Shown here one piece after another: positions 44,270-55,539 of a stretch of 64,000 nt of DNA (position 1 is its first letter; every line of letters starts with the position of its first letter). Below the pieces are notes generated by a model. The model saw only the letters and a program-made list of their open reading frames with translations, had not been told where the DNA came from and ran no database searches. A program made the position numbers and the translations under genes. Source of the stretch: Piscicola geometra (lineage: Eukaryota; Annelida; Clitellata; Hirudinida; Piscicolidae); NCBI GenBank assembly GCA_943735955.1, contig OX030956.1, forward strand, positions 10,066,445 to 10,130,444, in the 5' to 3' direction.

Positions 44270-44660
44270 TATAATTAGAATGTTTTTTGTGTGAATTTTG
44301 GTCGTTTTGAGTCTGTCAAGGAATGGCCGTAGCAAACCAAGATGGCCGCAGGGAACCAGGTGAGCTGCGACAAAAAAAGAAAACCTTTTGCAACAACAAC
44401 AACAGTTTCAGTGTTGGCAAGGACTTCTCTTTCACCTCCTGTCGCGACCTCAACACCTGTGGCAAGAAGATTAAGAAAAATAATTATTATGTTTTGTGGT
44501 TATGAAGATGACGTGGTGATGATTATGCTGTAATAGGAATGTTGGTACTGTTGTGATGATTACATTTTGTAATGGTAAAGACAATGATGATCATGGTGAT
44601 GTGGTTGAAGTTGGATTATTGAGGTTGAGTGTTTTTTTATTTAAATTGATATTTATATTC
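44270..44660 (+). repeat. Interspersed repeat, inverse copy at 58,800-59,165
   Basis: GTTTTGAGTCTGTCAAGGAA, GGGAACCAGGTGAG, AGTGTTGGCAAGGACTT, and a diverging GATGATGATTATGCTGTAAT tract occur in reverse at 58.8-59.17 kb. Short frames here are not conserved between the copies. Confidence 0.65.
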
Positions 44661-44699
44661 ATATATTGAAAGGGGTATAAAACCGGTTTTATTTAACAA

Positions 44700-44765
44700 C
44701 TTTATTTGAAAGCGCTTTTGAATACGACAAAAGCGCTATAGAAATAGTTGTGATGGTTGATTGAC
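44700..44765 (+). repeat. SINE 3' tail
   Basis: GAAAGCGCTTTTGAATACG then AAAGCGCTATAGAAATAG and GGTTGATTGACT match the 22.78-kb tail. Confidence 0.5.
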
Positions 44766-44769
44766 TTAT

Positions 44770-45170
44770 TTTGTATAATGGTAGCTGACATTGATAAAAA
44801 AACATTTAAAAAAATACATGCCAGGATTATTCATGAAGAAATCATTTGACTGCCTTTGGGCAAAATAAAATACTTTAAATTTATTAAAGACATTTTTCCT
44901 CAATTACTAGTAAAACATGCTGAGGACTTCTAGTGCTCTGACCAATATTATACCAACACTTTTTTATTGAACATTTCACATAATATTTTTCAATTTTCAT
45001 TTTTAACATTTCGAGTTTAATAAGGTGGTTACAACTTATTTTTTAAACTACCTTGCAAATTATTTTTATACTGTGAACAGATTTGACTTGCTGAGTTGAA
45101 TTTTTAAAGCTGCAAAGAATATTCTGCAAGTTAAAGCAAGAGCGAATTGTTGATTTTGTTTAAATTTTAA
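44770..45170. repeat. Interspersed repeat, inverse copy of 39,380-39,760
   Basis: GCTGACATTGATAAAAAAAC, CATGCCAGGATTATTCATG, AAACATGCTGAGGACTTC and GACCAATATTATACCAACAC mirror the other copy. No frame is conserved. Confidence 0.6.
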
Positions 45171-45410
45171 ATCTCAGATGCATGCATCCGGTTTAAGAAG
45201 AAATAAACAACGGCATTATAGAAAATGTAGGATGTAAACAAGAACATTGTTTTAGACTTTTTAACAGCAATAACTGTAAAAAAAAATTGAATTAAAAAAT
45301 TACTGTTACGCGATCACTAATTTTTTCACAATAAATAACTTATTTATTTATTTATATTTCTTTCAGCCTAAAAGTTTTAGGACGGTTAGAAGACTAAATA
45401 TTGTGTTCTG

Positions 45411-45620
45411 TTAACCCTCAACCACCAACACGGGTCGATTCGTTTTTAATTGTCAAGTTATTTTGTTGTAATTTCATGACTTAGTTTAATTTTTTATTGA
45501 CAACCTAACAAACTTTTCAGAGGTGAAATATCATTCACAATTTCGGTTTTACAGCATTCTAAAAATTTTAGTAGCGTTCGCGACCGTATGGGTCGAAACG
45601 ACACGAACTGAATAGGTTAA
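45411..45620. mobile_element. piggyBac-type MITE, 210 bp, TTAA target
   Basis: It begins TTAACCCTCAACCACCAACA followed by CGGGTCGATTCG and ends GGGTCGAAACGACACGAA..GGTTAA. TTAA at both ends and CCC next to it are typical of piggyBac-derived MITEs. There is no coding sequence. Confidence 0.7.
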
Positions 45621-46414
45621 GTTAAATTGATATCCTACAAAGAATAAGTAGTGTAGATACGCCCTCTGTATTAATCACCAATGCAAGAGACCGTCATTCT
45701 TCAAATACCCCAACATTAAAAAAAAAGTATCACGTGACTTTGTTTATTTCTGTATCAAAAAGAGCAATATAGGATATTATAATCGTATAATATTAAATAT
45801 ATTTACTATACTTACCAGTCGTTAAAAAAACTTATGGTTTATACTTTAATTGTTGGATTGAGTTTTATTTCTTGAAATTGGTAACCGAACATTGCAGTCT
45901 CGGTCTCTCAGTCAATCGTTTCCAGTTAATTGCATAGATGAAAAAGCAATAAAATGTTCTAAAAAGAGACAAAACTTTTTTTGTTTAAATAATTTTTCTT
46001 TAAAAAAACATAAGTTATAGCGTTCTGATAGTCATTATTTAGATTAAATAATATCGTTTTGCACAAATAAACGTTTATTGAGTAGAAACTTGTTATGTAT
46101 ATGTAATAAGAGTTTAAATATTTTATTTATATTTTATAAATTCACAATTTGTAAAAAAAATTACTTTTAAAAAACACTTTTGAAAGACTTTTCAACAGTT
46201 TATTCAACATTAAGACTTGTCAACCACATTTGAGTCTTTTAAAACTTTTTTGCGAGTGAGTGGCTCTGAAAAGAGCCTTTTTGTATAAGGAAGAAAAGAT
46301 AGTAACTATAAAGAATTAAAATGACAAAAATATTAAAAACATTATATATAACGGTGCGCCTTATAAGTGCTTTTCAAAGGTAAACTCACAGTCCACTCTT
46401 TAAATTATTGTTAT
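45621..46414. other. AT-rich 3' flank of the transposase-like ORF
   Basis: No gene was recognised. GGTGCGCCTTATAAGTGC at 46,352 recalls pogo-type terminal words (also AGTGCGCCTTATACATG at 5,430 and TATAAGACGCACC at 23,570), which may mark an element end. Confidence 0.35.
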
Positions 46415-47797
46415 TTACTTAGTCTTTTTTTTCTTTTTAGCCTGATGCTCTTCAATCTGACCTGAGAGTGCTTCCCAAACCTGTCTTTCATGTTCTTGGT
46501 GGGTTTTCCGCAGTTCTGGTCCACCTTTTTGGGCTGCCTTCCAGATTAATATTTTTTTCTCATGAGTTGAGCCGTTGAACCAGTGTTTCAACTTAATTTG
46601 GTTTTTCTTCAGCAAGTGAATGGAAGACAAATAAAAAAGTGAAGCATGTGGACGCCTTCTTTGACTGTTGTCCAAGTCCCCAAAGTGGTGCTCGCATGCC
46701 AGATTTGTCACATGTCCAAACTTTGTGCGCGACAAAATCTGATCATTTGGTCTTTCTCCAAAAGAACCACCAAGCAGAAAATCAGCCAATTGTTTCTGGA
46801 TAGTCTTTAGCATAGCCTTACAACACGTTTCGACTGCAGGGAAGAAGATATCTTCCCTGCAGTCCACTGTCTGTGAAGAACTTGCCAAAAGAAACTTCTT
46901 TGAAACAGTTAACTCTTCTCCACACCAGTCAGGCTTATTCTCTAAGAGAAGACTAGGAGTCTCAATACACCTCTGTAAGAAAGACTCTAACTTCTGGATA
47001 AAGGTGTACAACTGTAAATAGGGAACATGATCTCTTGTGACCAGCTCCCAATAAGGTCCAGTTACGGACAAATAAACTGAAGAAAACACCACTAGAAGAT
47101 TTAGCACGATAGGACATTTCAGGTCATTCAATAATTTTTTAAGCTTTTTATTTAAAACCGTTACTGAGGTTAAAACTTTCCCAAACTCTTCATAATGAAC
47201 CAATACTTCTGCCGCTGTCTGAAAAAGGCAATTAAACCTATTATCCCTATAATCACTTATAATTGATTTGATCTTATTCTTAGCACAATAAGCCTCCCAT
47301 TGATCCCTTAAACCAGTATGCTTGCCTGAAGGGCCAAAACTATCAGATGCAGACCTAACAACCCTTTCAACAATGGTTGTTCCTTTCCTCCAGCATTTAC
47401 TAATAAAACCTATTGAGCCTAAACCTACTCTCATTTTTTCTTCTAATAGTCTAATGTCTTGACAAACATAGCGATTGAACCCTAATAATACATGAGCCAT
47501 GCAATGAAAATGCATGACTTTTATCTTTTCTTGTTGGTCTTGACAGCTTTCCAGCAGACCATCCCTCCACTCAATCAGTAGTTTGTCTGCCAGCTTCTCA
47601 TTAATTTCTCTGTCAGTCATCGTGAAGGAAAGCTTCTTCAAAGCCAAAAGGATGAAATTATCTGAGGGTTCTACTTGAGCTATCGCTTCTGCTACTTCTC
47701 CAAGTCTTGTCTTAGTCACTTTTTGTATTGTCACTGCAGTCTCTCTTGCAACATGTGTAAATCCTAAACTGACAACTTCCCCATTATCTAAAGTCAC
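46415..47797 (-). CDS. Unclassified transposase-like protein (RNase H-like features)
   Basis: 460 open codons. The frame continues upstream past one TGA to about 47,935 (VQTICDEVQFVIKTLIGKR, GQHIGLS-stop-DGTSRNKRK). So the true protein was longer and this copy has a nonsense change just before DGTSR, probably the first acidic motif. Later blocks are MHFHCMAHVLLGFNRYV (Cys-x2-His as in hAT proteins), DYRDNRFNCLFQTAAEVLVH, LVVFSSVYLSVTGPYWELV and LACEHHFGDLDNSQRRRPHA, ending in a Lys-rich tail. The layout recalls hAT-like transposases found in many copies in animals, but I cannot name the superfamily. No terminal repeats were assigned. A captive host gene is less likely given the stop. Confidence 0.55.
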   Translation of the reverse strand: MTLDNGEVVSLGFTHVARETAVTIQKVTKTRLGEVAEAIAQVEPSDNFILLALKKLSFTMTDREINEKLADKLLIEWRDGLLESCQDQQEKIKVMHFHCMAHVLLGFNRYVCQDIRLLEEKMRVGLGSIGFISKCWRKGTTIVERVVRSASDSFGPSGKHTGLRDQWEAYCAKNKIKSIISDYRDNRFNCLFQTAAEVLVHYEEFGKVLTSVTVLNKKLKKLLNDLKCPIVLNLLVVFSSVYLSVTGPYWELVTRDHVPYLQLYTFIQKLESFLQRCIETPSLLLENKPDWCGEELTVSKKFLLASSSQTVDCREDIFFPAVETCCKAMLKTIQKQLADFLLGGSFGERPNDQILSRTKFGHVTNLACEHHFGDLDNSQRRRPHASLFYLSSIHLLKKNQIKLKHWFNGSTHEKKILIWKAAQKGGPELRKTHQEHERQVWEALSGQIEEHQAKKKKKTK

Positions 47798-48050
47798 TGA
47801 GGTATCGACTATTTTTCTTTTATTTCTTGATGTGCCATCTCAACTAAGACCGATGTGTTGTCCATCTTTTATTCTTTTACCTATCAAAGTCTTAATTACA
47901 AACTGTACTTCATCGCAAATAGTTTGGACTGTGGTTTACCCTGGGAACTGTGTACGTTTATGTGATCGACTCTGTACGCTTGCCGTACACATTCGATCAC
48001 TTTCTGAAGTCCACTTTAAACACTATTTGATTCAAAACTATTTCAATTAG

Positions 48051-49011
48051 ATAAATGAATTAAGTAGAAAATGAAGTCTTAATAATGAGTGTATAAAACT
48101 AGTATTTAAAAAAAAATCTTGTAAACATTTTGAGTTATAAACACTTTTTTAAAAAGTGATTGACTGTGTACACTTTTCTCCACGTTTGAAAGTTAACTAC
48201 ACTTTTCGTTAACTTTTTTGTAAAAATTATTGAAACAATCTCTGATACAACATTTAGGAATTTTGTTAAACTTAATAATTATTTCAAAAACAGAAGTGGC
48301 CAAAAAGATTAAAATGTATTAAATGGCGACCGATAAATATTTAGTAATTGTTGTGAGTAAAATAGAAAAACCTGACCGATTCAAATATATCAAAGATACC
48401 AAATTTAGTATTCGTGAGCAATAATAATCGAAGGCTAATATATGTATTTTTTATATATGGTTAGTGAGACTTGATAGAAACAAGTTTTTTTGTCCGACGA
48501 CTTGAATGCATTTCGACTGGAAAATAGTTTGATGAAGAGAGGAAGTTTGACGAGCGGGTTGGCTAAGATGGAAAGTCGTTGGACCTGGACTTGGCGCATT
48601 ATAATTACGCATTATTTATTTTATTGAAAAAAAATTTTTTTTAAAGGACTTGTAACACAGTTACACAGATTTTCAATAAATTGACGCTTGAACGACATAT
48701 TCTTTGGTAAATAATATTTTGGTTTTGGTTTCAACCGTATTTTTTTTAAACATAAGTTTTTTTTCATTGCGCCTTGTCTTCAATAACGTCATATGTTTAT
48801 GATTTCACTTGTTTAGTTCTTTTCACCGAAATATTAAAATCCGTTAATTTTTTTAATTACTCTCACGGAAACCGAGTTATTTGTTATAAAATCAATTAGT
48901 TTTTAGAGTTTATAAAAATGAATATTCAGACTGTCAATTAAGTTAATTTTATGTAAATTCGAAAACTAAAAAAAAAACTTTTTGACAAACATTTTCGAAA
49001 AATCCTTAATT
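48051..49011. other. Upstream region of tetraspanin A
   Basis: AT-rich, with one GC-richer patch at 48,545-48,605 (GACGAGCGGGTTGGCTAAG; GGACCTGGACTTGGCGC) resembling a SINE piece. The promoter of tetraspanin A should lie here; no TATA box or initiator was assigned. Confidence 0.3.
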
Positions 49012-51013
49012 ATGGATTTTAAAATGAGAGCGAAAATAGAAAAAAAATCTCCAGTGATGACGCACAAGCAGGTATTTTGGCTGCTGACCATGAGTGGTAA
49101 ACTGCAAAACCAGGCCCGTTGGGTGGCTCTTATGCTAGGCTATGCTATTATGAACGTGGAAGCCTTCTTGCTTGCAGGCTTCTCTTATCTCAACAGTCAA
49201 ACAGAAGCGTACAAATTTTCAGAGAATTTCGTTACCTTCGGCGTTGACCGCTTTAAAACGCTCATCTGCTTTTGCTCCTACTCATGCCTCGTCAACATTA
49301 TCGGTTTTGTCTTATCACTGATATCAATTGCTTCGGTGCATCAGATCAACATAAAGCTCTACTCTAGAATCTATATGGCTCATCATTCTCTTCAAATTAT
49401 TATGGTAGGTCAAGTGTACTTATTACCGCGGCATCTAGCGAGGATTAAACATTCGAACTATTTATATTTAAAAATACAGCTTAATATTTTTTACATTTTG
49501 TTTTCCATCAGCTTGGATTTGCTTTAGGTTTGTATATCATGGCAGTTTTCAAGTCATACGATTTTTTAGAGGTAAAAATAAAGTTTATAATTTAATTATC
49601 TTAGCCCTAATAATATTATATGTATAGATTTCATAAAAAATATCAAGTAGTTATAATTGTTTTTTTGTTTAATTTTCAATATTTCAATCATCTCTCAACT
49701 GTACCACAGTCTGCTGACTACATATACGACCCACTGCGACTGTACAGTGAAGAGCAAGACAGGTTCATAAGCATCAACAACTTCCAAATGAGCCATCAAT
49801 GCTGTGGTAAAATTGGCAAATTCTATTTTTTTAAATACAGTTTTTCATTTATTTCTGAGAATAGTACATTGTTTTCGTGACACTTTCTTCTATTAAACTT
49901 GAGGCCTAATAATTAACAAAAGCTTTCATTTTACTATAAAAACTTTTACCTCAAGGCATAAAAAGTTATTTAGATTGGAGAAGAGCAAGATGGTGGGATG
50001 GAGAATTTAGTCCTGTCAAAAAACTTAATTCTCTCTTCAAAGTTCCTTTTAGCTGCTGCACCAAGGAGTCTGTTAGAAAAGGACACTGTATATGGTACTC
50101 CAAGGTAGTTTCCAACATCAAAATCTGAAAATATCTTAAGAATTTTGAAACCATTATCGTTTAAAGTCCTGAATTGAAATCCATGCTGAAAATGCAATGA
50201 AATAACAATTTCACTAGAAGCTAAATTTCTAAAGTTTAGAATAATATTTGAGCAAGCATTAATTTTAAATCTTGATAAAAAAATATTTGTAAAACATGTT
50301 TTTATGATCAGATACATAGAAGCAAAATTAATAAATTAGGAGAAAATTAAAATGATAAAAATATTTACTTCAAGTTCACTGGTTTTAAATTTAACAATTA
50401 TTTTTTCCAGGAGGTAAGGAAGTTAACTATCAATAGACACGGCTGCAGGGCTCAGTTGAAAGCATTTTTGCACTCTGATCTTCTCAACAAAACTATTTTT
50501 CTTGTTATAATGCTCGTCAGTCAGTGCATTCTCTTTTTTTTCCTTTTTTTTTCCACCAAGCACTTGCCTGATATGGAACCGTTAGAAGTAAAAAAGAAAA
50601 AAGAAACGATCGTTGAAGACAAGCAATGGATGATGGAAAAACTAATTAAGATGTATACCGGTAACCAGGTTGGAATGACAAAAAGAGAAGCTCGTTTAAA
50701 AGTGGAAGAACAACGAGAAAAAACATTAAAAATAGCATTACAAAAAAAGCAAGCCCAACAGAGACAAAATAAAAGAAACCAGGATGTAAAAAATAGAAAG
50801 GAAAGTGATGATTTGCTCATAATAAAAGATTTTTCAAATAACAATGTATCAAACCAAAATAATTTTCAATACTGTTTAAACAATAAAAGTAGCGGACAAG
50901 ACGAAGCAGGTTTGAATTTGAGACTAGACACTCTCAAAAACCTGGCAGAAAATTTGCAGAAAGAATCTGAAATATATTTTTTAGAACTCAAAAAAAATAA
51001 AAGTTTTGCTTAA
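49012..51013 (+). CDS. Tetraspanin A, peripherin-2/ROM1-like, five exons
   Basis: Exons 49,012-49,404; 49,512-49,571; 49,710-49,806; 49,956-50,104; 50,411-51,013 join in phase with GT..AG borders and give 433 residues. Four membrane spans are visible: WVALMLGYAIMNVEAFLLAG; LVNIIGFVLSLISI; HSLQIIMLGFALGLYIMAVF (spanning the first intron); and IFLVIMLVSQCILFFFLFF. The large outer loop has HQCCGIKSYLDW, VPFSCCTKES, GHCIWYSK and HGCRA. This is six cysteines in the order CCG, SCC, C, GC, and the VPFSCC and GCRA blocks are those of the peripherin/rds family, which shapes curved membrane rims in photoreceptors. No further loop cysteine is seen where peripherin-2 has its intermolecular one. A long Lys/Glu/Gln-rich cytoplasmic tail (about 150 residues) follows. 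I chose ATG 49,012 over the upstream TTG. Its tissue role is unknown. Confidence 0.9.
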
Positions 51014-51057
51014 ATTCATTGACTTTATTTGACGTTTCAATATTTGATCTTTTTCAC

Positions 51058-51073
51058 AATAAACAATAATAAA
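51058..51073 (+). terminator. Two AATAAA poly(A) signals of tetraspanin A
   Basis: AATAAA at 51,058 and again at 51,068, 45-55 bases after the stop at 51,013. Cleavage 10-30 bases downstream would leave under 100 bases before the next exon at 51,176. Confidence 0.6.
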
Positions 51074-51177
51074 CTTGTTTTTAAATCAATTATCTACCTA
51101 ATATTACATTTGCGAATCCTAAATTAAAATGAATAACGTTTTTCAAATCAACTAGATTTCTCTAAATCATTCTAGTC

Positions 51178-54100
51178 ATGTTTATTCCTCTTTTAGTTCT
51201 GGTGTGCGTGATAGTGTTGACTATAGGAAACATACTCTACTTGAATAACGAGCTTGTACTCGTGCTTGAAAACAGTCCCCATTTTGGTTTCTTTTATGGA
51301 GCCATACTCATAGATTTTTATGTTCTTACTTTTATAATAACTATAATGGGTATTCTGGCACCTGCTCGGTTCTACCAAATATCTGGAAAACTAAGTTTCA
51401 TAACATGTGCTTACTCTTTTCTTTCTTTCACCGTTTGTTTCAGTTATTTAATTTTCACATTACTTCATATTGCTCTCTTTTCCCACGTTGACCAGCTTAC
51501 GAAGGTAGCAATTTATTATAAGATACATAATTTCATAATAATGAAATAAATATTAAACTATTTTCAAATTGAAACGTATATGAAAATTTATCAAACTTTT
51601 AGATATTAGGTTGAATTTCTAATTTAATTGAACTTTCAAAAATTGAATAACTTACAATCAAGCTTTTAGGAGTCGAGAAATTATTGAAAAACAAAAAAAA
51701 CAACGAGTCTTTCAGCAAGCTCTTAGACCTCGTTCAGACCCGCTACAAGTGTTGTGGAGTGGAAGGCCCTGAAGATTGGTTTACCACCCACTGGTGGAAA
51801 GATTCAATTCTCAACAATTATCCATACAAAATACCTATAAGTTGCTGTAACAAGAATAATTGTGTGTACGCAGCGAAGGTATATTATAATTTACATTTCA
51901 AATATTTTTTATGTAATAGAAGTCTTTAGTTTTTACTATCAGTTTGGATGTGATAAACATCAATATATTAGACTAAAAGTTTTTTAAATGCATTTTAACA
52001 CTATCGTTAAACTATTGTTTTTTAAAGTCAGAAGTGCCTATACTGGTTAAATGAAACATTCTTTCATAAAAACTTAATTTGTAAAGGATTCATTAACTCA
52101 TATTTGCTTAGTGTTCCATTATTGGAAAAAGTTAACACAAAATCAAATAACCACTAAATCTTTTATTTGTAAATTGGAAGTTGTTTAAAAATGAATTAAC
52201 TACAATATGGTTTCAATAGTTTGTTGATTATCTTGAAATTATATTTTTTCTGATTTTTTTTCTCATTTAAAGAAGGAAAAAATAGTTTGAAAATATGCTT
52301 TAAAAAAAATAATGACTAAAACTTTTAAACTTTCTGTATATTCTCTTTTTGTTTTATTCTCAATAATTAATCATTCCTTTATATGTAATTAAAATTTCCT
52401 CATCAATTTCGGATCTACTTAACATTACTTTTTAAAAAATTATGAATGTTCCATTATTGTAACAGGGAGCATGAACAGGGGCTGTCAAATTGTACTATAA
52501 GTTTATTAATATTTATTTTATTTGTTGGGCAGAGAATGAAAAATGAAAAAAAAAAGATTAATTTACTTGAGTTAGATCTCAAATTGTTTAATAAATCGAA
52601 AATATATAGAAAATGCTCTTTTGGAAGCATTAGTGTTGATGAAAGAATGGCACTACACTTTATGAAAAAATGTTGCGAAAAAATTTATGAGAGGGAAGCC
52701 AATATGATATGGTTTTGATTTTTGGTTTCTTTGCACCCGTCTTTGTTATGTAATTCGATATGAGCACTACCAAAGGGCAACAGGTCAGTATATGACAAGA
52801 AGTTGGGTGTTGGTGGGTTGGTGCCAGCGTTGTTTTATTTTAGTTTCTAAATCTTTTAAGGGTTATTTTGATTATAAACTGGAAAAACATCTAATAGTAA
52901 GAGATTCAATTGGAATGATAACTCTCTAGTTTATATCATAAGAAAAGTCAGAGGCATCAATCTAGTTGTCAACGATTGATATTATGAATGAAAGAGCTTC
53001 CTGTGCAACTTTAGGTAGTGGCAAGCCTGTGAAAGAGCGAGAGCAAAGTCCTGTTGGGTTCGATAAGCTAGAACATTATTTAATTTTTTCAGAAAAGCAA
53101 ACTAGGTGCGCTTTTGGCCAAAAAACACAACTAGAATATGTTTAAAATGTTTTACAACATTTATACAAAATAAACTAATTTTATTTTTTTCAGTAATTTT
53201 TTGTAACAACTAATTTTATTTTTAAATTCAGTAGATAAAATTTTTTTTAAACTAATTTTTATTAATGTTTTGACAGTAAAACATTTGATTAACTGTCAAA
53301 TTTGACTCTTCTCGTTCAGGCTCAGTGTTCCATTATTGGAATATTTACATTTTTGTTTCTAGACCAAAAAATTTTCATCTTATCAATTTTTGTGTGCTTT
53401 TTTATCAATTAATTGTAATGTAAAATTTTTATATATAAATAAATTAAATGAAAAAGTTTAACGAAAATTGTTTAAATTCTTTATTAAGTTAAAATTTCAT
53501 AAAAATAATTGTTTCTAATATGAATAAAAAACAAAAACATGTTTTCTTGACAGCTGGGTAATAACAGTGTTGAATAATATTAATGTTTGTATTAATAATA
53601 ATGTAATTATTTTTATTCTAAATTAAAATTCATTCAACAACTTAATCAATCCAGGTTTTGAAAAGATTAACTATTCATTATGATGGCTGTGGTAGAGCTT
53701 TTGTAAGAGAGTTAACAAATTTTTTTCTCTTTAATTCAATTTTGGGATTCTTCCTTCTTTTGCTTCAAATGTAAGACATCTTTCAAACTAGGAATACTTA
53801 TTTATATAAATATTTCACGAAGAATTATTTTCAGGTTTTCTTTATTAAAAGCTTTTGCAAAAAAGTATACATATATTTAACCACTTTTAAAGGATTGTTA
53901 TCTTTGTGTTACTGATGAAGTTGAAAAAAGATAAAAACTTGAGTGGACTAGAAACCGGTATTTTAAATTTTTCTTCAATAAAAAATTCAAAAAATATTAA
54001 AAACAAAAGAATTCAAAAGTTATTACCAAAAGAGATGTTTGAGAGTCAAAAACAACGTGGAAAAGACCTAAAGATTGTGAAACAATATCAAAGTTTTGCA

Positions 54101-54751
54101 AATTCTGGAAAAAACTCACTTGAAGATGACAAAACCTATATAAAAAAACATCAATCCTTCGAAAAGTATTCTTCCAATGTTAAATTTACTCCCCGAGTTT
54201 TTAAAAGACTTTTAACAGACACTTATCTCAAAGACTTTCCTATGAACTATAAGACAAGCTGCTCTAGTATTGAAGATGATTCTCAAATCTACAACTCAGA
54301 TACCTCAGAACAAAAATCTAACTACACTAGCAAAGCTGTTGTAGCTTTTAATGGCTTTCACAAAGATTTAAATTTAAATCATCAAAAAATTCCTAAGCTT
54401 CAATACACGTACGTTGTGCAAGAAAGTTATCCAGAACATGCATCAAACACCCATTCACGTTTGGCTTGGTTGAACAGAGAAAGAACCAAACTAGATGAGC
54501 TCAACCGCCGAATAAAAAATCAAAAAAAAAATTTTCCATTCCAAATAATGGAAAAACGTTTCGATCAGCAAGAAGAGTCTGTGGTTGTGAAAAGTGTAGA
54601 TGAAGTTACTGTAGCACTGGAGAAGCCAACATTTAAACCAACAGAAAGCGTGATAAAGTTGATAGATGAACTGAAAAATGAAAATTATGAAAATTCTCAA
54701 AAAAGATATTCCTATGCCAACACTGCATCTTTTAGTTCGAACACTCATTAA
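51178..54751 (+). CDS. Tetraspanin B, peripherin-2/ROM1-like, long C-terminal tail
   Basis: Exons 51,178-51,504; 51,678-51,878; 53,655-53,770; 53,893-54,751 join in phase and give 500 residues. Spans: MFIPLLVLVCVIVLTIGNIL; AILIDFYVLTFIITIMGIL; ITCAYSFLSFTVCFSYLIF; and FFLLLLQMIVIFVLLMKLKK, rebuilt across an intron with ATG split AT|G. The loop has RYKCCGVEGPEDWFTTHWW, PISCCNKNNC and HYDGCGRA, the same six-cysteine order as tetraspanin A. The intron before LKRLTI falls at the same place and phase as before VRKLTI in A. The cytoplasmic tail is about 270 residues, rich in Lys and Ser, with a helical stretch (LAWLNRERTKLDELNRRIKN). AG at 51,174-51,175 just before the ATG could be a splice or trans-splice acceptor; a short N-terminal exon may be missing. 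The acceptor at 51,677 is weak. Poly(A) signal AATAAA at 54,774. Confidence 0.87.
52090..53350 (+). pseudogene. piggyBac-like transposon relic, copy 2, in tetraspanin B intron
   Basis: This is the inverse of 31,585-32,830: shared blocks are CATATTTGCT.AGTGTTCCATT at 52,103, GAAAAACATCTAATAGTAAG at 52,882, GGTGCGCTTTTGGCC at 53,105, and the end CTCAGTGTTCCATTATTGGAA at 53,322. A frame at 52,620-52,715 reads FGSISVDERMALHFMKKC, like the DE motif region of piggyBac transposases. Many stops; dead. It enlarges the intron between loop exons to 1.8 kb. Confidence 0.55.
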
Positions 54752-55029
54752 AAATAACAAAATAAGGTACGAAAATAAAAACTGATTATGTTTTTTTGTG
54801 TTTTTTTTAGACATTGAAATATATATAAAAACAAATAGAAAACATTTTTGAGTTATAACATAAGCTATTTTGAAATTTTATATACATTTCTATGCCATGG
54901 TTAAATTATATATATTTTTATTTTACGTTTGAAGTAGTTGTGAGAAATTTAAAAAAGATGTTTGATCATCTTAACGAATACTTGAAAGACAAATTATAGG
55001 ATATTTTAAAATGATATTAATAAAAGTAA

Positions 55030-55190
55030 GTAAGTAAATATATTAGCTCTAATGAATCAAGATATTACTAATATTATTAGTTTCAGTAAATGAATATATT
55101 AGCTCTAATATATAAATATATTAGCTTTAGTAAATAAATATATTAGCTCTGATAAATAAATATATTAGCTCTAAGAAATAAATATGTTAT
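55030..55190. repeat. Tandem repeat, about 20 bp (AAATAAATATATTAGCTCT)
   Basis: TAAATATATTAGCTCT and close variants occur about six times with slight spacing changes. It runs directly into the AATAC array. Confidence 0.85.
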
Positions 55191-55194
55191 ATAC

Positions 55195-55535
55195 AATACG
55201 ATAAAATACGATGAAATACAATGCAATACAATACAATAAAATAAAATGAAATAAAATACAATTCAATACAGTACAATACAATACAATACAATACAATACA
55301 ATACAATACAATACAATACAATACAATACAATACAATACAAAACAATACAATACAATACAATACAATACAATACAATACAATACAATACAAAATACAATA
55401 CAAAACAAAACAATACAATACAATACAATACAATACAATACAATACAATACAATACAATACAATACAATACAATACAATAAAATACAATACAATATCATA
55501 CAATACAATACAATACAATGAAATACAATACAATA
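55195..55535. repeat. (AATAC)n microsatellite
   Basis: About 340 bases of AATAC with a few AATAA and AAAAC changes. Because five is not a multiple of three, all three minus-strand frames stay open as a YCIVL pentapeptide repeat; these are not genes. Confidence 0.97.
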
Positions 55536-55539
55536 CGTT

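Noticed and set aside
44323..44533. Short overlapping ORFs starting MAVANQDGRR and MAAGNQVSC
   Set aside because: They lie in an interspersed repeat whose inverse copy at 58.8-59.17 kb does not keep the frames.
55171..55533. 120-codon YCIVL-repeat ORF and its shifted twins
   Set aside because: Artefact of a 5-bp repeat without stops in any minus frame.
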